From: Halobacterium rubrum | GTDB taxonomy: Archaea; Halobacteriota; Halobacteria; Halobacteriales; Halobacteriaceae | Length of the DNA: 64,000 nt | NCBI RefSeq assembly: GCF_021729015.1 | Contig: NZ_JAJQQZ010000005.1 | Location: 105,025-169,024 of the forward strand | Direction of reading: 5' to 3' | In this document: positions 42,796 to 51,402 of the stretch, piece after piece | Layout of the letters: each line of letters begins with the position of its first letter | How positions within the stretch are numbered: the first letter of the stretch is position 1 | Made by a program: the position numbers and the translations under genes | The notes under the pieces: model-generated | The model's input: only the letters and a program-made list of their open reading frames with translations | Database searches by the model: none | What the model was told of the DNA's origin: nothing

Positions 42796-43241
42796 ACACC
42801 CCGTCTTCGAAGTATCTTTTCTGGGTGGTGTGGAGGTGCAGAGGTGCTAGCAACGCGACCCGAGGGGAAGTCGGGTGGAGACACCCCGTCTTCGAAGTAT
42901 CCTGCAGATGGGTGTGTAAGGGGGTCTGCGAGCTCGCAGCTAACCCGAACGAGGCCACACCCCGCCTTCGAAGTATCTTTCCGGTGTTTTGCCCGGGTAG
43001 AGAGTTTGCTACGGCCCTCTCTGAGAGATACTCTTCGACTATCTCTCTGCGTAGAAGTTGCTGTACGGTTCCGGTTATTGCTATCCCATATTAAAACTAT
43101 CGTTTATAATTAAGTAATTTAATATGGTGCTTCTCAGGCTGTAAGCCCGCCGAAAACCGCACATTAGCCGGTGTTCTGCCGACTCGTGCAACAATCTGGC
43201 CTACACACCACATCCAATGATACTTCGAAGACGGGGTGTGG
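42796..43241. other. Replication origin: inverted origin boxes and AT-rich element
   Basis: ACACCCCGTCTTCGAAGTATC at 42796 and 42881 and a variant at 42957 face one way. GATACTTCGAAGACGGGGTG at 43219 faces the other. Between them lies a low-GC region (43088-43125). This layout, boxes facing an AT-rich unwinding element next to an initiator gene, is that of an archaeal origin. Confidence 0.85.
43088..43125. other. AT-rich stretch, probable unwinding element
   Basis: About 38 bp that are nearly all A and T (ATATTAAAACT then TTTATAATTAAG and TAATTTAATAT), in a high-GC region and enclosed by inverted origin boxes. Confidence 0.7.
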
Positions 43242-43273
43242 GGGTTCCGGACTAACCGGCCCCACCAATCAGG

Positions 43274-43513
43274 TCAGAACCGACTCGGGACCGTGATACC
43301 CTCCCGGACCCGAAGCTTCCCACCCTCATCCGTATCAAGCAGACCGTCCTCGAGGGCTTGTTCAATCCCGTCCCGCACCTCTTGGCCACTGTACGACCCG
43401 TTCGCCGCCAGGACCTGCACCACAGTATGGACGGGGACTGTATCCGGCTGCTTCGACGTCGTCTGTAACTCCACGACCCTCGTAACCCGATTTGCCATCG
43501 ACTCTTGGCCCAT
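43274..43513 (-). CDS. Small wHTH-like protein
   Basis: A 79-residue protein (start 43513, MGQESMANRVTRVVELQTTS). The fold looks like a winged helix: HTVVQVLAANGSYSGQEVRD then EQALEDGLLDTDEGGKLRVR. It is divergent from the AbrB-like gene and shares an intergenic palindrome, so it may regulate that gene and itself. Confidence 0.55.
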   Translation of the reverse strand: MGQESMANRVTRVVELQTTSKQPDTVPVHTVVQVLAANGSYSGQEVRDGIEQALEDGLLDTDEGGKLRVREGITVPSRF

Positions 43514-43574
43514 ACCCTCTCTTGGGGCTCGCTCACTGTTAGGTAGTCGGAGGCGGCATCCCTCAGCTACTTCA

Positions 43575-43593
43575 GTTAGCACATTATGCTAAC
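43575..43593. promoter_or_regulatory. Palindromic operator between divergent genes
   Basis: GTTAGCA (43575-43581), CATTA, TGCTAAC (43587-43593): perfect 7-bp arms with a 5-bp centre. It lies 4 bp before the ATG at 43598 and 62 bp before the divergent start at 43513. It looks like an operator that blocks the rightward start. Confidence 0.6.
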
Positions 43594-43597
43594 TTAC

Positions 43598-44059
43598 ATG
43601 GCGAACGCCATCAAGGAGTCCGGCGACGGGGTCGCGCTCCAGATTACGAAGCCGGCCCGCGAGGCAGGACTCGTTGAGGAAACCGACGACTCCGACGGGA
43701 AGACAGCGACCTACAGGGCCACCACCCGCGTTCACGCCTTCGACGGCCTCCTACTCGTCGTCGACGTCGACGAGGTTGACCCTGAAAACGAGGCCGACTT
43801 GGTCGCGACGGCCGCCCGCGACACGAGCTCGGTGTACCGGACGATGGAGGCGACCGTCCAGATCGCCGGCCACGGCTACCAACTCCAACTCCCGACGGCA
43901 ACTGACGCCGGCTTCCAAAAGGGCGACAAGCCGACAACGGTGACCGCGCCAGGCATTCTGATTCTTGCCGGAAGCCGTGAGCAGGTCGCTGGCGATAGTC
44001 GCCCGACTCGCGTTGCAGACGACCTCGCGACGATTCGCCACGAATACTACAGCGAGTAG
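43598..44059 (+). CDS. Tandem AbrB-like protein
   Basis: The 153-residue protein seems to have two swapped-hairpin (SpoVT/AbrB) units. The first is AIKESGDGVALQITKPAREA followed by AGLVEETDD. The second is TVQIAGHGYQLQLPTATDAG, then FQKGDKPTTVTAPGILILAG, with the LP-x-GF-KGD turn of the family. Such proteins bind DNA or act as antitoxins. The ATG at 43598 was chosen because an earlier one (43586) lies inside the palindrome. Confidence 0.5.
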   Translation: MANAIKESGDGVALQITKPAREAGLVEETDDSDGKTATYRATTRVHAFDGLLLVVDVDEVDPENEADLVATAARDTSSVYRTMEATVQIAGHGYQLQLPTATDAGFQKGDKPTTVTAPGILILAGSREQVAGDSRPTRVADDLATIRHEYYSE

Positions 44060-44131
44060 AGCCCGACACCGCCGAGGGGACCCGCCCCAACCAGGGATAA
44101 ATTGATAAGGAAACACCACATCTTGTCGAAT

Positions 44132-44578
44132 ATGGCGGACTTGCCCGATGATGCGACCATCCACCGCAACGACCAAGAAATAGTTCGTATCTGGAAAATA
44201 CCGGACGAAGAATCCCTCTCTGGGGCATACTACGAGGTCGAATTTTACTTCTACGAGAACGACGTCCGCTTTGAGGACCCCGAACACGCCGAGCTCTACG
44301 CCGACGTCTACTGGGTAGCCGATATGTTCAACGAGAAAGAGACCGGTGAACGCGGCATCCCACCACGGGTCGCTCGGCGCGGCCAAGAGGCGATTGTGGC
44401 GTACTGCATCGCGCGATCCCCCAGCACCAGTGTCGAATGGGCTGCCGCCGAGTTCGACGTGAGCGAAGACACCGTCCGGACGTACCTTTCTCGCGTCCGC
44501 CGGCAGGCAGAGGTGCAGCGTGAAGCGTACGCAGAGGAGGACTCGGTCCACAACGCCACCGGCGACCTCACGGAGTAA
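44132..44578 (+). CDS. HTH-domain hypothetical protein
   Basis: A 148-residue protein. An N-terminal beta part (IVRIWKIPDEESLSGAYYEV; ADVYWVADMFNEK) is followed by a helix-turn-helix (EWAAAEFDVSEDTVRTYLSR, about 108 to 127), like region 4 of sigma-type or HTH_10 proteins. It is likely to bind DNA; the target is unknown. It lies in line with the following membrane-protein gene, 14 bp ahead of it. Confidence 0.6.
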   Translation: MADLPDDATIHRNDQEIVRIWKIPDEESLSGAYYEVEFYFYENDVRFEDPEHAELYADVYWVADMFNEKETGERGIPPRVARRGQEAIVAYCIARSPSTSVEWAAAEFDVSEDTVRTYLSRVRRQAEVQREAYAEEDSVHNATGDLTE

Positions 44579-44592
44579 CTCACAGGATTCCG

Positions 44593-45231
44593 ATGCCGAA
44601 GGACACCACTCTCTATGTATTCGGGGATAATCACAGACATCCCCGAGAAGACGTCGAGGAACGCCTCAGGCAGACGATTCCTGAGACAGCAGAAGTGCTC
44701 GTCATCGAGCACGCAGAGAAAGGCGACGAGCGGCCTGACCCTCCGGACCGAGCCGCCCTCAAGAATCCCTCCTTCCTCATCCTCGCCCTGCTCAGGTACC
44801 GGAGAAAAACACGCGCTCGGCGGGCAGCCGACCGCGCAGCCACCGGCGACGATACAACAGTCCCTGAGGAGGTGGCGGCGGAGCGCGGGTTGTCAGTAGC
44901 GTACACGGACATCTCCCACCAACATCGCGTGGCACAGCAGCCCTGGTACCTGACGATGGGGTCCTGGGCAGCGTTCCTCACGATGCTTCTCGGGTGGGCT
45001 CTCAATTTCTTCGTCAGCCTCCTAGGGATCCTTCTCATATTCGCGATGGCGCTCGTGTCCCAGCGAGTCCAGTACCGGATGCGTGAGCAGAAGATGGCCC
45101 GCGACCTCAGCCAGCTCGCGGAAGACTACTCGGAGATTGTCTTCTTCACCGGCGACAGCCATGTCGACCCAATCCGGGACCACTTCGACGGCGACACCGT
45201 CACCATCAGTCGACCGAACGCACAGTCCTGA
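44593..45231 (+). CDS. Membrane protein, possibly TraB-like
   Basis: The 212-residue protein begins LYVFGDNHRHPREDVEERLR and has a helical middle, then RGLSVAYTDISHQH, two transmembrane segments (about 125 to 165) and the end DYSEIVFFTGDSHVDPIRDH. GD-H motifs at both ends recall the TraB/PrgY/TIKI fold, but other landmarks are missing. Low certainty. Confidence 0.5.
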   Translation: MPKDTTLYVFGDNHRHPREDVEERLRQTIPETAEVLVIEHAEKGDERPDPPDRAALKNPSFLILALLRYRRKTRARRAADRAATGDDTTVPEEVAAERGLSVAYTDISHQHRVAQQPWYLTMGSWAAFLTMLLGWALNFFVSLLGILLIFAMALVSQRVQYRMREQKMARDLSQLAEDYSEIVFFTGDSHVDPIRDHFDGDTVTISRPNAQS

Positions 45232-45341
45232 TAAAGTCCCCCTGAGAAGTCTGAGCGCGAGCGAGCTGCAGCCCAGGGTATCCTGGGTGCGGAACGGCCG
45301 GTATTCGCGTAGGCGAACAGCCGCGAGAGCGGTTCGGATAG

Positions 45342-45361
45342 GCGAAAACCCTGGTTTTCGC
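45342..45361 (+). repeat. Hairpin in the intergenic region
   Basis: GCGAAAAC (45342-45349), loop CCTG, GTTTTCGC (45354-45361): perfect 8-bp arms. Nearby TTCGCGTAGGCGAA and TTCGCGTAAACG share pieces of the sequence. It may end the transcript from the left or be a regulator site for the genes to the right. Confidence 0.5.
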
Positions 45362-45411
45362 GTAAACGTAGATTCCCCTCTATATCCACGGCGGACGTAC
45401 CTGAAACCGGG

Positions 45412-45456
45412 ATGTTCGACCCAATACCCACTACCGAACGGAGGGCAGACCAGTGA
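45412..45456 (+). CDS. Possible 14-residue leader peptide
   Basis: ATG at 45412 opens MFDPIPTTERRADQ, and the stop TGA overlaps the GTG start of the next gene (GTGA). A TATA-like CTCTATATCC lies 33 bp upstream. The arrangement suggests that translation of the membrane gene depends on this leader. Confidence 0.35.
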   Translation: MFDPIPTTERRADQ

Positions 45457-45644
45457 CACAGGACGTCGACCCAGCCGGGGCGGTTCTCGGCCTACTCTTC
45501 GGTGGCGCTTTCCTGGTCATGTTGGCCGCACCGCTCAGTGACTATTCGACGGTCAACCTCGAACTCTGGGGGCTGTTCGCGATAGTGGCCGGCATCGGCT
45601 TCGCGGGCCTCATCGTCGTCGTCGCCCTGACCAGCCGAATATAA
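45453..45644 (+). CDS. Small two-pass membrane protein
   Basis: A 63-residue protein starting with GTG. Two transmembrane segments, AVLGLLFGGAFLVMLAAPLS and LFAIVVAGIG-type sequence to VVVALTSRI. The regulator gene begins 3 bp after its stop, so they form an operon. Confidence 0.6.
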   Translation: MTQDVDPAGAVLGLLFGGAFLVMLAAPLSDYSTVNLELWGLFAIVAGIGFAGLIVVVALTSRI

Positions 45645-45647
45645 CAT

Positions 45648-46202
45648 ATGGGAGGGCTGTCACTCACGCGTACAGACACCCACGAGGCCATGACAAGCAA
45701 GCAGGTCAGCGACGAGGAGCTGTTGAACGTGTTCCGGGCGTCCAGCCGGCCGTTCATGCTCACCAGTGACGTCGTCGACAACGTCGCTATCCAGAAGCGA
45801 GCCGTCCAGAAGCGCCTGAGCCAACTCGAGGACGACGGCCGTCTCGAGTACCGGGAGGCAGGGTCGGCACACATCTGGTGGCTGGCTGACGGCGAGCCGA
45901 CGGAGCCAGTCGGCACCAGGGGCGCGCGGTATCTCCGAGCAGCGAAGCAAGCCCGACGGTTCACCTCGTTCGCTCGGCTCGTCGCGACCAGCAGCGCCGG
46001 CATCGCCGTGTTCGTGATGGTCTCGTACCTGTTCCTCGCGGAAGTCCCAAACTCCCAGATTCCCTTCTACACGAAAACAGAAGTGGTCGAGCTCGCGTTC
46101 ATCGCTGCGCTCGTGGCCGTCCTCGGGATAATCGCATGGGGAAGCCTCGGCCTGACGGCGTACTTGCTGCCCCGGATAGCCGCAGAGCGCACGCGCTCGT
46201 AA
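45648..46202 (+). CDS. Winged-helix membrane protein
   Basis: The 184-residue protein has an N-terminal winged helix (about 18 to 80: DEELLNVFRASSRPFMLTSD, AVQKRLSQLEDDGRLEYREA) and two C-terminal transmembrane segments (SAGIAVFVMVSYLFLAEV; AFIAALVAVLGIIAWGSLGL). Membrane-attached regulators of this form are common in haloarchaea. Start 45648, 3 bp after the upstream stop; an internal ATG at 45690 is possible. Confidence 0.65.
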   Translation: MGGLSLTRTDTHEAMTSKQVSDEELLNVFRASSRPFMLTSDVVDNVAIQKRAVQKRLSQLEDDGRLEYREAGSAHIWWLADGEPTEPVGTRGARYLRAAKQARRFTSFARLVATSSAGIAVFVMVSYLFLAEVPNSQIPFYTKTEVVELAFIAALVAVLGIIAWGSLGLTAYLLPRIAAERTRS

Positions 46203-46211
46203 CCCGCAGGG

Positions 46212-46937
46212 CTACTTTGCTGGCCGCCAGCCCGTGTCGGCCAGGTAGATCAGGCCGAGGTCCTCGAGTGTGCTTATCTCGTCGCGGATGCGCTCGCCAT
46301 CGAGGTCGAGATCGTCGTCGCGTGCGTCGACGGTCTCGTCGCTGGTGAGGAACTCTACGAGCTCCGGAGCCGTTACGCCAGAGTCGGCGCCGAGCGAGCG
46401 AATCCCCTCCAGAACCACCTCCCCAGGGCCGCCGACGCTGGCTGCCTCCGGGAAGGTCTGGATGGAGTCGTCCTCGCGAAGCTCCTGAAGTTGGTCCTCG
46501 GGAATGTTCCAGGCGTGAACCGAGGGGTAGTCGCCGATGTTCTGGTCGTTGCCCATGATGGCGTTGACGACGTCGTTCTCGCAGACTCGGCAGAGCACGA
46601 ACTGAGCGGGCGGACTAGTGGGGTCGTGGGGGCGGTCGTGGTACTCGGTTAGTTCGATGGTGGCGTGGGCGGTGTCGCGGTAGATGGCCCAGCCGCAGCG
46701 GGTGCAGGTGTGCTGGCGGTCGCGGGTTTCCCGGTCCGCGAGGTAGTAGACGAACGCCTGGCCAGCAGATTTCCTCTTGAGGCGCCCGGCGGCGACGAGC
46801 TCGTCGACGTGGTTGTTGATGGTCCGTTTTTGCAGGCCGGTTTCGCCGGCTATCTCGGCGGCCGTCAGCACAGGTTCCTCAGAGGTGCGGACCGCGTCGA
46901 TGATGCGGCGCTTCGTCGACGAGGACGTGTCGGACAT
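46212..46937 (-). CDS. Winged-helix protein with zinc ribbon
   Basis: The 241-residue protein has an N-terminal winged helix (KRRIIDAVRTSEEPVLTAAE; GLQKRTINNHVDELVAAGRL). A zinc ribbon of two CxxC pairs follows (CTRCGW, CRVCEN, about 77 to 125), then a C-terminal second winged-helix-like region (GVTAPELVEFLTSDETV; EISTLEDLGLIYLADTGW). It is probably a transcription factor. Start 46937 (MSDTSSSTKRR); an upstream ATG at 46994 adds a hydrophobic stretch that looks unreal. Confidence 0.65.
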   Translation of the reverse strand: MSDTSSSTKRRIIDAVRTSEEPVLTAAEIAGETGLQKRTINNHVDELVAAGRLKRKSAGQAFVYYLADRETRDRQHTCTRCGWAIYRDTAHATIELTEYHDRPHDPTSPPAQFVLCRVCENDVVNAIMGNDQNIGDYPSVHAWNIPEDQLQELREDDSIQTFPEAASVGGPGEVVLEGIRSLGADSGVTAPELVEFLTSDETVDARDDDLDLDGERIRDEISTLEDLGLIYLADTGWRPAK

Positions 46938-47083
46938 ACTCCACTGTATCGCCCCCACCAGTAAAAGTTCTCGCCACACGATTCTAGTTCTCACTGCGAG
47001 AAGAAGCCACCAGTTCCGCAGGTCTTCGTACGGGACTGCTGCTAGCCAGCAGAAGGAGGTGTACTAATTCTACGCGAGAAGGC

Positions 47084-47548
47084 CTACGGGAAATCTGGTT
47101 CCTCAGGTTCCATCGCCGGGAGAGAGAACAGGAAGGAAACGGCCTCCCCATGCTCAGAGTACCGATCTCCGACCTCCGTGTCCAGCAGGCGGAGCTCTTC
47201 ATTCCGCGTTTTCTCAGTAATCTCGTCCGGGAGACCTCCAGTGAATCCGCCTACGCCGGTAACGATGACGAACCCGACCTTGTGGTCGAGGTCAGTCGCA
47301 GCCGACCCTTGGACGTATCCGGCCTTCATCTTCAGGACGTGGTCGTACTCCACTATCTCGTCCCGAAGGTCGGTGAATAGGGAAGTAAGCCGTTCCCACC
47401 GCTCCGCTCGCTGTTCCTGGGTTCCGGCCCGGGTGCCCGGTGGTGACTGTCCAGCCTCTTCTGGATTCACCAGGCCGTCTATTTCGTCGACGTGGGTTTC
47501 CAGGCCGTCGACGACGTACTCGTCGGGAGTGTCTACAGGTTCCGACAT
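47084..47548 (-). CDS. Hypothetical acidic protein
   Basis: A 154-residue protein with an acidic N-terminus. A helical middle (WERLTSLFTDLRDEIVEYDH) is followed by a beta part (KVGFVIVTGVGGFTGGLPDE; EAVSFLFSLPAMEPEE). It is not recognised. The 47549-47819 stretch beyond its start is AT-rich and holds the likely promoters of this gene and the divergent Tat protein. Confidence 0.6.
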   Translation of the reverse strand: MSEPVDTPDEYVVDGLETHVDEIDGLVNPEEAGQSPPGTRAGTQEQRAERWERLTSLFTDLRDEIVEYDHVLKMKAGYVQGSAATDLDHKVGFVIVTGVGGFTGGLPDEITEKTRNEELRLLDTEVGDRYSEHGEAVSFLFSLPAMEPEEPDFP

Positions 47549-47819
47549 ACGGTGAAATAGCTCGCCACCTCATTTAAACCGCCGGGGCATCCGGCAAACA
47601 AAACCCAAGTGAGGAATCGGAGGTCACTCAGGGGGTATCGTCCCGATTTGAGACGTGCTGATCTGTCCTTAGGGCTTTCTCGGTCGCATGACCGTAGCTG
47701 TATCCCTATAACCAATTCTACTGACATATAATTGCGTATTTATTTAGTCTTGGTTTTGCTACTAATCGTGTTTTCTAGAATACACTTATGGTGTTCGTAG
47801 CTGGACTCTAATCTGCAGC

Positions 47820-48848
47820 ATGACGGAAGACAACCTCCCACAGGCAAATCGCAGAACCGCTCTGAAAACGATTGGCGCTGGCATGCTAGCCGTGACCGGA
47901 CCGATGGTCGGGTCGGCAGCAGCGCGCTCCCCCGAAACCGTCGTCTTCTCCATCCAGCGAAATCAGGACAACGGCATCGACGCCGCCGAATACGACAAGA
48001 TCCTTTCCCGGTTCATCCAGGCGGCCAAAAAGAAAGCTGGACTGGAGAAACTAGCCATCGCGAAGCCCGAACTCAGTACCGGCGAGAAGATTTACTCGCT
48101 CATTTTCGTCGCAACCCCCGACGGAAAAGCACGGACTTACATCGGGTCAGGGGTTAATCCTGGAGATTCTGAACTCGCACAGCTACAGAGGAATTCAACC
48201 CAATACAAAGAACAGGTTACCGCCAGCGCGTCGAGCGATAACTTGGGTATTGAGACTGTCGACCCCGAGCCAGAGTGGGGGGATCCAGTGGGAAGTGGCA
48301 TTTGGGAGAAGGTCACTGATCCATACGGCACGGTCCAAAATTCGTCATCAGTATGGAACTATGATGGTGACCCCAATTACGATGTGTATAGTACAACGAC
48401 CAATGCAGTGTTTAACCCAGGATTCAATCGGTTTGGGAGCAACTACCAGTGGACTGATAACTCTACTAGACATTACTGGGGAAGACATTACGAACCCGGC
48501 GGCACTAATTTGACAGATTGGGGTCCGAAGAATGATAACACGGGTAGTGGACAGATGTCCGCCACATTCGGCGCTTCGGTTCCGGAAGTGACCGTGTCAT
48601 ATGAGGTTCCACGGGTAATTCGGGAGGATTTATCTCGCACGACAAACGATAACGCCCGATGGGTTTGGCGACCTGGAAAAGTGATTGTTGGAACAAAACA
48701 GCTCTCTACTTCCTCAGGTAGTATAATGAAGGCCGATAACTACGCCTCCCCAGGCGATACTCTTGTAGAGTCCGAGTGCAGATTGACTGTAAATAACGGT
48801 AACGATGAAGAAACGCTGTCCAGCCCGCTAGCCCTAGAATATGAGTAG
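47820..48848 (+). CDS. Tat-exported hypothetical protein
   Basis: The 342-residue protein has a twin-arginine signal (NRRTALKTIGAGMLAVTGPM) and a probable cleavage near SAAA. The mature protein is beta-rich and Asn/Ser/Thr-rich, with VVFSIQRNQDNGIDAAEYDK, an Asn-rich centre (VWNYDGDPNYDVY) and VPEVTVSYEVPRVIRE. It is probably a cell-surface or secreted protein; the family is not known. A lipoprotein gene starts 21 bp after it. Confidence 0.65.
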   Translation: MTEDNLPQANRRTALKTIGAGMLAVTGPMVGSAAARSPETVVFSIQRNQDNGIDAAEYDKILSRFIQAAKKKAGLEKLAIAKPELSTGEKIYSLIFVATPDGKARTYIGSGVNPGDSELAQLQRNSTQYKEQVTASASSDNLGIETVDPEPEWGDPVGSGIWEKVTDPYGTVQNSSSVWNYDGDPNYDVYSTTTNAVFNPGFNRFGSNYQWTDNSTRHYWGRHYEPGGTNLTDWGPKNDNTGSGQMSATFGASVPEVTVSYEVPRVIREDLSRTTNDNARWVWRPGKVIVGTKQLSTSSGSIMKADNYASPGDTLVESECRLTVNNGNDEETLSSPLALEYE

Positions 48849-48869
48849 CTGCAACAACTAAAATTCAAC

Positions 48870-50054
48870 ATGGAACGCCGCCGCTTATTGGCTAACCTCG
48901 GTGCAGGAATAGCCATGACGGTTGCCGGTTGCTCAAGTCTAACGACTGCGTCCAGCTTCCAACTCGACGAGGACTGCGACCAGACCCCGGCCAGCACGCT
49001 CTGGGGGCAACGGTCGGCCGGCCGAACCGGCAGGTCAGCGGTCGACCGGTCGGTTCCCGTCAAGTCGACGGCGACCCTCCACGCACTCGGCGACGGTACC
49101 GACGACCCGTTGGCGAGTGCGTCTGCAGCACCCGTACTCACGGGCAAGTACGCCGTCACGCCGACATTCGGAGGGCTCGTCGCGCTCGACCGGACGACCG
49201 GTGAGCGTGAGTGGGCGTTCTCGCTGCCCGAGGACGAGGGCGTCGCCACGACGCCCGTGGTAACGTGCGGCGTTGTCATCGCGGCCACCTCGTACAGTAA
49301 CACGTACGTCGTCGACCTGGAGACTGGCGAGCAGGTCGGCACGATCCCAACGTCAGGCACAGTTCTCCCGGAGAATTCACCTGTGCTTTCCGGGTCAACG
49401 CTACTAGTCTCCGACACCGGCGTATCCGCCTACGGCCTTCAGGCCGGTGAGACGCACTGGAGTGACGACACCCGCGGGGTGGAAGGCTTCTGCGCGGACG
49501 ACTCGTTCACCTATGTCACTCACGGAAAAGGAATAGAGCCAGCCATTCAAGCTATTGAGCTTGAAACGGGCGACGTCGAGTGGGCACTAAACACCTCGGC
49601 CGGATTCGATACGGCGCCGGCGATCTCGAATGGATTGCTGTATGCAATCTCCAATACGCAGGAACTGGTCTGCGTGAGCGCAGCCGACGGAACGGTCCAG
49701 TGGCGGCGCCAGCTCCGCAGGAATGGGTACGCCCGGCCCGCGATTGCCGGCGACCAGGTCGCCGTGAATGCTGGCCAGAGCGAGCAGTCGCGTGTCTTCC
49801 ACGCCGAGACGGGTGACGAACTGACGACGGTCGAGACTGGCGTGAGTTACACCCAGCCAGTCTTCACCGAAGACGCGTTGCTGTTTGTTGGACGAGATTC
49901 GGGGCTGGTAGTTCTTGAGCGGTCATCACTGGATGTCTCTGCTCGCCATCCGTCGGTCAAGAACGTGGACTCGCAGCTCTCGGTCGGGACCGAAGAAGCG
50001 TTTTACGTTCCTGCACTGAGTGGTGGCCTCCGCCACGTCACGTTCGGCGGATAG
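48870..50054 (+). CDS. PQQ-like beta-propeller lipoprotein
   Basis: The 394-residue protein has a Tat-type signal (MERRRLLANLGAGIAMTVAG) with lipobox VAGC. The mature part is a propeller of repeated blades: LVALDRTTGEREWAFSLPED, TYVVDLETGEQVGTIPTSG, VSAYGLQAGETHWSDDT, AIELETGDVEWALNTSAG and LVCVSAADGTVQWRRQLRR. Each ends in the D-TG-W/E pattern of PQQ-like repeats. It is probably anchored outside the membrane and binds a partner or substrate. Identifying a dehydrogenase function is not possible. Confidence 0.88.
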   Translation: MERRRLLANLGAGIAMTVAGCSSLTTASSFQLDEDCDQTPASTLWGQRSAGRTGRSAVDRSVPVKSTATLHALGDGTDDPLASASAAPVLTGKYAVTPTFGGLVALDRTTGEREWAFSLPEDEGVATTPVVTCGVVIAATSYSNTYVVDLETGEQVGTIPTSGTVLPENSPVLSGSTLLVSDTGVSAYGLQAGETHWSDDTRGVEGFCADDSFTYVTHGKGIEPAIQAIELETGDVEWALNTSAGFDTAPAISNGLLYAISNTQELVCVSAADGTVQWRRQLRRNGYARPAIAGDQVAVNAGQSEQSRVFHAETGDELTTVETGVSYTQPVFTEDALLFVGRDSGLVVLERSSLDVSARHPSVKNVDSQLSVGTEEAFYVPALSGGLRHVTFGG

Positions 50055-50079
50055 AAACCAGACCGTTCAGCGGTCAACC

Positions 50080-51402
50080 CTACCCATCTTCGCCTTCGAG
50101 GTCGTTGCTTCGGACCCGCTGGTCTGTCCTTGAGAGTGCCTCGGTCGCCTGGTCGGCGCGGTCGGCGGCCTCGATGTGCTGGTAGGCTTCTCGGACCATT
50201 TCCTCGCTGTTGTCCAGATACCGAGCAGCCGCGGCGTATCCGAACTCGCGGACCATCACCTCGCCCATCCCGCGGCGGCCGCCGTGCGGCGTCAGGTACC
50301 CGTGGGCGTCGTCGATCTCGAGCCCAGCCCCCTCCGAGAGCCGCTTCATCACCCGCCGCGCACCGTTCGGCTTCAGCGCCGGCGGCGCCGAGAGGTCGTA
50401 CTCGGCAGCGAGCACGAGGTCGGGCTTCGCGTCTCGCAGCGCCTCAATCTCGTCGGCGTCGACGCCAGCCTCCCGCAGACCGTCCTGGACGTGCTGGGCG
50501 AGCGTCGGCCGGTGGAGCGTCGGAATCACCGGCCAATCCTCCCCGGGGTCGAGCAGCTCCTTGTAGCGTTCCAGCGGCCCGAGAACCGGGTCGGGGAGGG
50601 AGGCCTCCATCCACTGCTGGTTCTTCCGGAACACCGTCGCGGCCTTGTCTCCGAAGGAGACGTGCTGCCAGCGGAGGCCGTTCCGTCCGGGCCGGTCGTC
50701 GTCCGGGTCGGCGAGGAACTCGGCGCCGCGCAGCCCCGTGTAACAGAGTAGGTAGACGAGCACCCGGTCTCGGGCGGCCGCGATGGCCTCCCGGCGAGCT
50801 CGCGCCTTCTGGCGGACGGCGTCACTCTCGAGGTCGCCACGCTCGTCGACGTCGACGTCTATGTCGAACCACGCGTCGATGGCGGCCTCCGCCTGTTCGT
50901 CGACGTGCCGGGTGATGCGGTCGCGGTCGGTGGAGTCCCAGGCTGGTTGGTCGCCGGGCCGGCTGCCGTCGTTGTCGGGGAGTGGGTCCTCGGCGTCGGA
51001 CTCGCGGGCGTAGTTCCGAGAGAGGTAGCCCTGCTTGGAGGCCCAGCCGCACCAGGAGGCGACGTACGCGTAGTAGGTTTGGACGGTGGAGTTGGCGTAC
51101 CCTGAGGCGACGAGATACCGAGCGTAGTCCGACATGACGGTCGCGTCGAGGTCGGAGAACCGGACATCTCGGGACGCTTCCCCTGGGGTGTCAGTCGGGA
51201 GGATACCGTTCCAAGACTCGGGTGGGGCGGCGTTGGCCGGGTCGTCGCCTTTCCCGCGCGCCCACGCGAGGAATCGGTCGAGCTCGCGTTCGGCTTCGCG
51301 CCGGTAATTGCCCGAGGAGCCACCGTCGCCTTTCCCCTTGTCCGTGAGGAACCGTTCGAAGGTCTCCACGATGGGCGTCGACCCGTCCCGGCGGCCGCTC
51401 AT
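50080..51402 (-). CDS. Tyrosine recombinase/integrase
   Basis: The 440-residue protein has an N-terminal SAM-like core-binding domain (about 12 to 140: FERFLTDKGKGDGGSSGNYR; ARYLVASGYANSTVQTYYAY). The catalytic domain has YTGLRGAEFL (first Arg, about 225), HGGRRGMGEVMV (His-x-x-Arg, about 372) and the nucleophile Tyr in REAYQHIEA (about 405). Its start at 51402 overlaps the upstream gene by 4 bp; longer in-frame translations upstream are antisense-like. It may resolve plasmid multimers or integrate an element. No tRNA-like attachment site was seen. Confidence 0.9.
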   Translation of the reverse strand: MSGRRDGSTPIVETFERFLTDKGKGDGGSSGNYRREAERELDRFLAWARGKGDDPANAAPPESWNGILPTDTPGEASRDVRFSDLDATVMSDYARYLVASGYANSTVQTYYAYVASWCGWASKQGYLSRNYARESDAEDPLPDNDGSRPGDQPAWDSTDRDRITRHVDEQAEAAIDAWFDIDVDVDERGDLESDAVRQKARARREAIAAARDRVLVYLLCYTGLRGAEFLADPDDDRPGRNGLRWQHVSFGDKAATVFRKNQQWMEASLPDPVLGPLERYKELLDPGEDWPVIPTLHRPTLAQHVQDGLREAGVDADEIEALRDAKPDLVLAAEYDLSAPPALKPNGARRVMKRLSEGAGLEIDDAHGYLTPHGGRRGMGEVMVREFGYAAAARYLDNSEEMVREAYQHIEAADRADQATEALSRTDQRVRSNDLEGEDG

